A stretch of 64,000 nt of DNA from Lentzea sp. NEAU-D7 (GTDB lineage Bacteria > Actinomycetota > Actinomycetes > Mycobacteriales > Pseudonocardiaceae): NCBI RefSeq assembly GCF_026242055.1, contig NZ_JAPJDL010000002.1, positions 558,001 to 622,000 of the forward strand, read 5' to 3'. Made by a program: the position numbers and the translations under genes. Of this stretch, positions 58,854-64,000 are shown in pieces; within the stretch, counting starts at the first letter, position 1, and each line of letters starts with the position of its first letter. Below the pieces are notes generated by a model. It ran no database searches, was not told the DNA's origin, and saw only the letters and a list, made by a program, of their open reading frames with translations.

Positions 58854-61187
58854 TCATCCCAGCGCGGCCACCAGCTTCGCCGCCGTGACGCGCACCGCCG
58901 GTGTGTCGTAGCGGTCGCACTCCGCCAGCGCCCGCACCCGGTGTTCGCGGGCCTGCGCCGCGTCCCCCGCGGCGTCGGCGAGCTCGGCGAGCCGGGCCAT
59001 GATCTCGACCCGGTGGTCGGACAGCCGCGCCTCGCCGAGGGCTGCCAGCAGCTGCTCCTGCGCCTCGCCGAACCGGCCCGCGTCCATCAGCACCAGCCCG
59101 CGGTTGTGCTGCACGCGGGCGATCCCGGCGGTGCTGGAGTGCTTGCGGAACAACGACTCCGCCTCGTCGAGCAGGTCCATCGCGGCGATCACCTGGCCCG
59201 CGGCCGCGAGGGTCGTCGCCAGCCGGATCAGCAGCATCGACAGCAGTTCGTCGTCGCCACCGGCCTCGCGGTGCCGGTCCACGCTGCGCTGCTGCACCTC
59301 GACGGCTTCGGCGAGGTCACCGGTGGTGTGCAGCATGACGCCGAGCAGGGAGAGCGCGAGGTTCTCGCCGATCCGGTAGCCCGCCTGCTCGAACAGGCCG
59401 ACGGCGCGGCGGCCCAGCCGCACCGCCGCGTCCGGTTCGCCGACCCGCCGCCGGATCGCCGAGCCGTAGTAGGAGGTCCACGCCTCGGTGAGGGTGTCGT
59501 CGACCTGTACCGCCGCGGCCTCCTCGTGCACGGACAGTGCCTCGTGCGGCTGGCCGCACAACGCGTAGAGCGCCCACGACAGGTAGTTCAGCTGCTCCGC
59601 GGTGTCCTTGGCGCTGCCCAGCATCCGGGCCGCGTGAGCTCCGGCGGCGAAGACCTCCCGCCACAGCTCGCCGACACCGTGCAGGTCCGAGTACCAGTGC
59701 ATCGCGCGGGCGAGTGCCAGAACGCGGTCGTGCTCGCCGGCGTCCACCCCCGCTTTCACCGCGGTGCGCCAGCTGTCGAGCTCGAGTTCGAGCCACCGGG
59801 ACGCGGACTCCCTGTCGCGCACCGGACCCGACCGCTCGGCCGGCACGTCGTGGTCGAAGAACAGCGCGGCCCTGGTCGCGGTGTCGAGGAGCCAGTGGCG
59901 CAAACGCGTGCGCGCTTCGAGTGCGGCGGCCGGGTCGTCGTCCAGCTCCAGGCGTTCGGCGGCGAAGACGTGCAGCAGGTCGTGGCGGGTGTAGCGGCCG
60001 GGTGTGTCGCTGATGCCGAGCAGGCCCGCTTCGGCCAGTTCGTCCAGCGCCTCCTCGGCGTCGTCGACGAGGACGCCGGCCAGGGCCGCGCTCGTGTCCG
60101 GACTCGGCAGGAGGGCGAGCCTGCGGAACAGCGTGGCGGCGCCCTCGCTGAGCTGGTCGTAGGAGATCTCGAACGCCGCCCGCACCTGCAGGTCGCCCGC
60201 CCGCAGCACGGACAGGCGGCGGCCCTCGTCCTCGAGCTGCCCGGCGAAGTGGCTGATCGTCCACTGCGGTCTGCTCGTGAGGCGGTTGCCCGCGATCAGC
60301 AACGCCAGCGGCGTGCCACCGCACAGCTGCGCGACCCGCTCGGCCGCCTCGGGTTCGGCGTCGAGCCGTTCCGGGCCCGTCACGGCCCGCAGCAGCTCGA
60401 CGGAACGGTCCAGCGGCAGCAACGCCAGGGCGAGGCGGTGCCGGACGTCGAGGCCGGTCAGGGTGCGGCGGCTGGTCAGCAGCACGAGGGTGCCGGGACT
60501 GGACGCCAGCAACGGACGCACCTGCGCCTCGTTCGCCGCGTTGTCGAGCACCAGCAGCACCGTCCTGTCGCGCAGCTGCGACCGGTACAGCGACAGCCTG
60601 TCCTCGGGGTCGGAGGGGATCTGCCGTTCGTCCACACCGAACGAACGCAGCAGCCGGTGCGCGGCCTTCGCCGGTGTCAGCGGTTCTGCGTCGGTGCCGC
60701 GCAGGTCGAGGAACACGCAGCCGTCCGGGAACCGCGCGCCCAGCCGATGGCCCGCGTCCACGGCCAGCGCGGTCTTGCCCGCGCCGGGTGAGCCGTGGAC
60801 CACCGCGATCTGCAGCCGGGACGACGACGCGGCGTCCGCGGCGAACCCGTCCAGGACCTCCTTCTCGGCCTCCCTGCCGGTGAGCTCGACGAGCAGCGGA
60901 GGCAGCGAGGAGGACGCCACGGCGAAGGGCGCGTCCGGCCGTTCCCGCACCGCGGCGACCCGGCTGGCGCGGGCGAGCGCCGTGAACTCCGCCGCCTCCT
61001 CGTCGCTCAGCCCGAGCCCGCCGACGAGCAGCTGCACGGTGCGGAACTGCGGGCTGAGCGTGCGGCCGCGTTCCATGTCGCTGATCGCCCGCGTGCTCAG
61101 GCCCGTCCGTTCCGCGAGTTCTTCCTGCGTCAGCGGAACACGCGATCGGTAAAAGCGGAGAAAGTCCCCGAACGCTGATGTGCTCAC
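58854..61187 (-). CDS. XRE-type regulator with NB-ARC and TPR domains
   Basis: The 777-residue protein has an XRE helix-turn-helix (about 5-60; TQEELAERTGLSTRAISDMERGR), an NB-ARC ATPase with P-loop GSPGAGKT (132-139) and TVLLVLDNAANEAQVRPL, and a C-terminal TPR array (about 560-760). These STAND-type proteins are nucleotide switches linked to secondary metabolism or stress. The GTG start with GAGGGGG is chosen over upstream starts lacking a ribosome site. It parallels the SARP protein at 38470 with a different DNA-binding head. Confidence 0.9.
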   Translation of the reverse strand: MSTSAFGDFLRFYRSRVPLTQEELAERTGLSTRAISDMERGRTLSPQFRTVQLLVGGLGLSDEEAAEFTALARASRVAAVRERPDAPFAVASSSLPPLLVELTGREAEKEVLDGFAADAASSSRLQIAVVHGSPGAGKTALAVDAGHRLGARFPDGCVFLDLRGTDAEPLTPAKAAHRLLRSFGVDERQIPSDPEDRLSLYRSQLRDRTVLLVLDNAANEAQVRPLLASSPGTLVLLTSRRTLTGLDVRHRLALALLPLDRSVELLRAVTGPERLDAEPEAAERVAQLCGGTPLALLIAGNRLTSRPQWTISHFAGQLEDEGRRLSVLRAGDLQVRAAFEISYDQLSEGAATLFRRLALLPSPDTSAALAGVLVDDAEEALDELAEAGLLGISDTPGRYTRHDLLHVFAAERLELDDDPAAALEARTRLRHWLLDTATRAALFFDHDVPAERSGPVRDRESASRWLELELDSWRTAVKAGVDAGEHDRVLALARAMHWYSDLHGVGELWREVFAAGAHAARMLGSAKDTAEQLNYLSWALYALCGQPHEALSVHEEAAAVQVDDTLTEAWTSYYGSAIRRRVGEPDAAVRLGRRAVGLFEQAGYRIGENLALSLLGVMLHTTGDLAEAVEVQQRSVDRHREAGGDDELLSMLLIRLATTLAAAGQVIAAMDLLDEAESLFRKHSSTAGIARVQHNRGLVLMDAGRFGEAQEQLLAALGEARLSDHRVEIMARLAELADAAGDAAQAREHRVRALAECDRYDTPAVRVTAAKLVAALG

Positions 61188-61333
61188 TGCGCACCCCCTC
61201 TTCGTCACTGCGCATTGTCCCTCCGCACAGACGTCCGGGCACGTTCGTCGTTGCTGGCGAGAGCACTTCTGCTGGTGGAACTGCCGGTTGTTCAACAAGG
61301 TGAACGACATCGGCCGTCGCTAATTTCGAATAG

Positions 61334-62485
61334 GTGTCAACCGCTTCCCCGACGCGGAAATCCGTTCTGGTTCCGCGGAGATTTGTTTCCCGGCTGGCCG
61401 CCGCGCTCTGGCTCGCCGCCCTGGCGTGGCTGCTGGTGACGTGGTCCGGTCACTACCCGATCGATCTGGACGTGTACCGGCTCGGCGGCCTCGCCTGGCT
61501 GGAGGGCCGGTCCCTGTACGTCGGGTTCACCGGTCCGCCGCTCGACCCCCAGCTGCCCTTCACCTATCCGCCGATCGCGGCGGTGCTGTTCAGCGGCCTG
61601 AGCTTCGTGCCGGGCGCGCTGCTGACCCCGCTGGTGGTCGCGTCCGGCTTCGTCGCGCTCACCGCGGTCTGCGTCGCCGTCGCGGGCGAGGTCCGTCCCG
61701 ATCTCAGGTGGACGGCCGGGCTGCTCGCGGCGATCGGCGCGCTGGCGCTGGACCCGGTGTGGACGACCTACGGCTACGGCCAGATCAACCTGTACCTGCT
61801 GGTGCTGGTCGTGGTCGACGTGGTGCTGGTGAAGGACGTGCGCTGGCGGGGCGTGCTGATCGGCGTCGCCGCGGCGATCAAGCTGACGCCCGCGATCTTC
61901 GTGCTCTACTTCGTCGTCAGGCGCGACTGGCGGGCGGCGATCACGACGACGGCCACGTCCGCGGGCCTGGCGGTCGCGGGATTCCTCGTCGCGCCAAGGG
62001 ATTCGCTGCAGTACTGGCTGCACTCGCTGCTGAACCCGGACCGCATCGGCGACATGTCGCTGTCGACCAACCAGTCGATCCGGGGCGTTCTGCGCGGCTT
62101 CGGCTTCGCCCCCGGCGTCGAGACGCTGCTGTGGGCGGTGCTCGCCGCAGCAGTCGTCGCGATCGCGGTGCTCGTGGCCCGGCGGACCCGCGACGATCTC
62201 GTCGCCCTGTTCGTCATCGCGGGTGCCGGGCTGCTGGCGTCACCGGTCTCCTGGCTGCACCACTGGGTGTGGTGCGTGCCGGTGCTGGTGTTCCTCGCCC
62301 TGCGCGGCAACGCCTGGCCCGCGTTCGCCGCCGTGTTCCTGGTGTTCGTGACCCGGCTGCACGGATTCGACACCTACGTGTGGCTGACGGTCATCGCGTT
62401 GGTAGTGCTGGCTTTCAGGCCGGTGGAACGCCGGCACGGGCAGGGAGTGCGCGTCAGAGCTCCATCTCCTCGTGCCAGTCCGTGA
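61334..62485 (+). CDS. GT87-family (DUF2029) mannosyltransferase-like membrane protein
   Basis: The 383-residue protein has about ten membrane spans, an early acidic pair in YPIDLDVYRLGG, and the family's FTYPPIAAVLF, LTPAIFVLYFVVRRDW and SPVSWLHHWVW segments. This is the GT87 family, polyprenyl-phosphate-mannose-dependent alpha-(1,2)-mannosyltransferases of lipomannan assembly. The GTG start lacks a strong ribosome site, so the start is uncertain. Its 3' end overlaps the convergent COG0523 gene by 32 bases. Confidence 0.85.
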   Translation: MSTASPTRKSVLVPRRFVSRLAAALWLAALAWLLVTWSGHYPIDLDVYRLGGLAWLEGRSLYVGFTGPPLDPQLPFTYPPIAAVLFSGLSFVPGALLTPLVVASGFVALTAVCVAVAGEVRPDLRWTAGLLAAIGALALDPVWTTYGYGQINLYLLVLVVVDVVLVKDVRWRGVLIGVAAAIKLTPAIFVLYFVVRRDWRAAITTTATSAGLAVAGFLVAPRDSLQYWLHSLLNPDRIGDMSLSTNQSIRGVLRGFGFAPGVETLLWAVLAAAVVAIAVLVARRTRDDLVALFVIAGAGLLASPVSWLHHWVWCVPVLVFLALRGNAWPAFAAVFLVFVTRLHGFDTYVWLTVIALVVLAFRPVERRHGQGVRVRAPSPRASP

Positions 62486-63467
62486 ACGGGTCCGCGAAGT
62501 CGAGTTCGCTGACGAGCGCGAGCTCCTCGTCGGTGACCAGGGCCGACCGCAGCGCCGCGGTGATCTCGGCGGTGTCGGCGAACCTGGTGATCACGACGAG
62601 CTCCTGGTCGCGCTCGCCCTCCCACGGCCCCAGGTTGCCCACGCGCAACCCGCCGCCCGCGGACTCCAGCCACAGCGCCGCGTCGGGCTGGCTCGCCACC
62701 CACACCCGGCCGCGCACGCGCACCACGCCGTCGAGCAGCACGTCGATGCAGTCGTGCAACCGCATGGGGTGGAACGGGCGGTGGTCGGTGAAGTGGACGA
62801 CGGACACGCCGTGCGCGGGCTCCAGCGACGGCCGTCCGAACAGCAGCGAGCCGAACCCGTCGTCGATCTCGCCCCGGCGCGCGCCGGCGGGGATCGCCGC
62901 CAGCAGGTCGACGACGTCGAGCCCGTCCAGCTGACGGCGTGGCGCGCCGGGCGTGAGCCGGTCCAGCACGGCGGTGAGCACCGGGTCGCCCGGCCCGGTC
63001 AGCACCAGTGCGTCCGCGAACTCCGCCTGCCCCACCACGACCTGCGCGACGGTCCGCTCGTCGCCCTCGGCCGCGCGCATGCCGCGGTCGGCGAGCGAGT
63101 CGGTGCCGGTCGCGTCGTCGAGCCAGGTGGTGGTGTCGATCACTGTCACCACGGCCTCGACCTCCACCTCGGTCCCGCTCAGCGCGAAGCAGACGGCCTC
63201 CGGTTCGAGCATCGGGTCGAGCTGCACGATCACCCGGCCGTCCAGGCCTTCGAGCAGGGGGACGAGATCCAGTCGCAACGTGCACGAGACGCACCCGTGC
63301 GCGAGCTCCAGCACCGTGAGCCGGCCGTCGGCCCAGCGCCGCACCACCCCGTCGGCCAGGCTGCTCAGGTCGTGCCTGACCAGCGACGATTCCGGTGATG
63401 CGCGCCAGAGCTCGTCGGCCACGTCGTGGTGGGTGAACCCGGCTACCAATACGACCCGTGCTGCCAT
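62454..63467 (-). CDS. COG0523/CobW-family protein with degenerate P-loop, under Zur box
   Basis: The 337-residue protein has the family's metal-site motif HGCVSCTLR (C59, C62), VIDTTTWLDD and a C-terminal CobW_C domain with RGRVWVASQPDAALWLESAGG. The N-terminal P-loop is lost: where GTPases have GxxGxGKTT it reads AGFTHHDVADEL. GTP hydrolysis is therefore doubtful. A Zur-type palindrome lies 19 bases upstream, indicating expression under zinc starvation as for zinc chaperones of this family. Confidence 0.85.
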   Translation of the reverse strand: MAARVVLVAGFTHHDVADELWRASPESSLVRHDLSSLADGVVRRWADGRLTVLELAHGCVSCTLRLDLVPLLEGLDGRVIVQLDPMLEPEAVCFALSGTEVEVEAVVTVIDTTTWLDDATGTDSLADRGMRAAEGDERTVAQVVVGQAEFADALVLTGPGDPVLTAVLDRLTPGAPRRQLDGLDVVDLLAAIPAGARRGEIDDGFGSLLFGRPSLEPAHGVSVVHFTDHRPFHPMRLHDCIDVLLDGVVRVRGRVWVASQPDAALWLESAGGGLRVGNLGPWEGERDQELVVITRFADTAEITAALRSALVTDEELALVSELDFADPFTDWHEEMEL

Positions 63468-63486
63468 GCCCCGCACTCTACATGAC

Positions 63487-63499
63487 AACGATTATCGTT
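63487..63499. promoter_or_regulatory. Zur box
   Basis: AACGAT-T-ATCGTT is a perfect 13-bp palindrome within TGACAACGATTATCGTTTC, matching the actinobacterial Zur site form. It is 19 bases before the COG0523 start. Confidence 0.75.
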
Positions 63500-63540
63500 T
63501 CTGAACGGACGGGGTGGCGCGGGCGTGACATGATCGAACG

Positions 63541-64000
63541 ATGCAGGTCGAGTTCTGGGCTGACGTCATCTGTCCGTGGTGCTACATAGGCAAGGCGCGC
63601 TTCGAGAAGGCGCTGGCCGGGTTCGAGCACCGCGCCGAGGTCACCGTGGTGCACCGCGCGTTCGAGCTGGACCCGCACAAGGAGGGCGTCGAGTCCGTGC
63701 AGGCCATGCTCGCCGCCAAGTTCGGGCCGCGCGCCGCCGAGATGGAGGACTCCGTCGCCCAGCTCGCGCGCGACGAGGGGCTCGAGTACCGGCTGGACCG
63801 CGAGGTCGGCAACACGTTCGACGTGCACCGGCTGCTGCACCTGGCGGGGGAGCGCGGTGTCCAGCCGCAGGTCCTCGACGCCGTGCTGCACGCCAACTTC
63901 GGGCAGGCGCGGTCGCTGTTCACGCCCGAGTCGCTGACCGAGATCGCGACCGAGGCCGGGCTCGACGCCGCCGATGTGAAGACCGTTCTGGAAGACCCCG
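63541..64000 (+). CDS. DsbA-family (FrnE-like) thiol oxidoreductase, 5' part
   Basis: At least 153 residues are present before the window ends. The thioredoxin-like fold opens with VEFWADVICPWCYIGKARFEKAL, with CPWC at residues 11-14, then FELDP and an inserted helical domain with NTFDVHRLLHLA. FrnE/DsbA-like 2-hydroxychromene isomerase-type proteins share this form. It is cytoplasmic, with no signal. It is divergent from the Zur-box gene and may share its promoter region. Confidence 0.88.
   Translation, partial: MQVEFWADVICPWCYIGKARFEKALAGFEHRAEVTVVHRAFELDPHKEGVESVQAMLAAKFGPRAAEMEDSVAQLARDEGLEYRLDREVGNTFDVHRLLHLAGERGVQPQVLDAVLHANFGQARSLFTPESLTEIATEAGLDAADVKTVLEDP

Noticed and set aside
63009-63319. 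Short Arg/Pro-rich frames within the COG0523 gene
   Set aside because: These are shadow frames of a motif-supported minus-strand gene.

Overview
The window is high-GC, gene-dense actinomycete DNA. SARP and NB-ARC/TPR regulators, many GTG starts, LAxTG-type wall anchoring, a mycothiol-type ArsC, a Zur box with a COG0523 gene and PafBC-like promoters point to a Pseudonocardiaceae-like genome (Lentzea, Saccharothrix or Actinosynnema type). This assignment is inference; no rRNA is present.

Layout: 1-2284, the end of an SLC13 anion permease with a long in-frame heptapeptide repeat, then glycerate kinase. 2274-3069, a permuted papain-fold protein and a small membrane protein, divergent. 3128-5052, an ars operon on the minus strand (ArsR-ArsC fusion, aquaporin, ArsC) with no efflux pump. 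5150-5521, remnants. 5567-8574, SRPBCC protein, saccharopine-dehydrogenase-like protein, SDR and TetR. 8700-11853, a wall-anchored beta-helix protein facing a LacI regulator across two matching operators. 11914-13765, TetR and FAD monooxygenase divergent over twin palindromes. 13927-15959, two secreted proteins. 16277-18449, a winged-helix regulator and a TPR protein.

18681-32323 is the largest coherent module, on the minus strand: two WGR-DUF4132 paralogues, a MoxR-type AAA+ ATPase, a DUF5682 protein, a VWA protein and a SWIM zinc-finger protein. It has the composition of the E. coli yehI/yehLMPQ neighbourhood. Both DUF4132 units are preceded by sequences fitting the RecA-independent (PafBC) DNA-damage promoter motif. 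A 48-codon remnant of a third WGR-DUF4132 gene lies under the second promoter.

32351-34007 is a GH13 glucosidase with LacI-type operators. 34065-34417 is unusual: a 14-residue leader peptide rich in Met, His and Gln codons, nested alternative stems ending in an intrinsic terminator, and then tRNA-Gln(CTG) plus tRNA-like units with His (GTG) and Met-type (CAT) anticodons. This reads as a ribosome-mediated attenuator for a tRNA operon.

34494-38314 holds DUF1684, an APH-like kinase, a broken gene, an excalibur protein and a LacI regulator. 38470-46065 holds a SARP regulator, a sigma/anti-sigma fusion, a small membrane protein and a two-component system. 46198-50878 is a four-gene sugar ABC importer whose first permease carries an inserted extracytoplasmic domain. 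50882-56421 holds a beta-propeller/lectin protein and a glycosyltransferase/radical SAM pair. 56537-64000 holds DUF4342, DUF305 and DUF1996 proteins, an XRE-NB-ARC-TPR regulator, a GT87 mannosyltransferase-like protein, a Zur-box COG0523 protein with a degenerate P-loop, and a DsbA-like protein cut by the window end.
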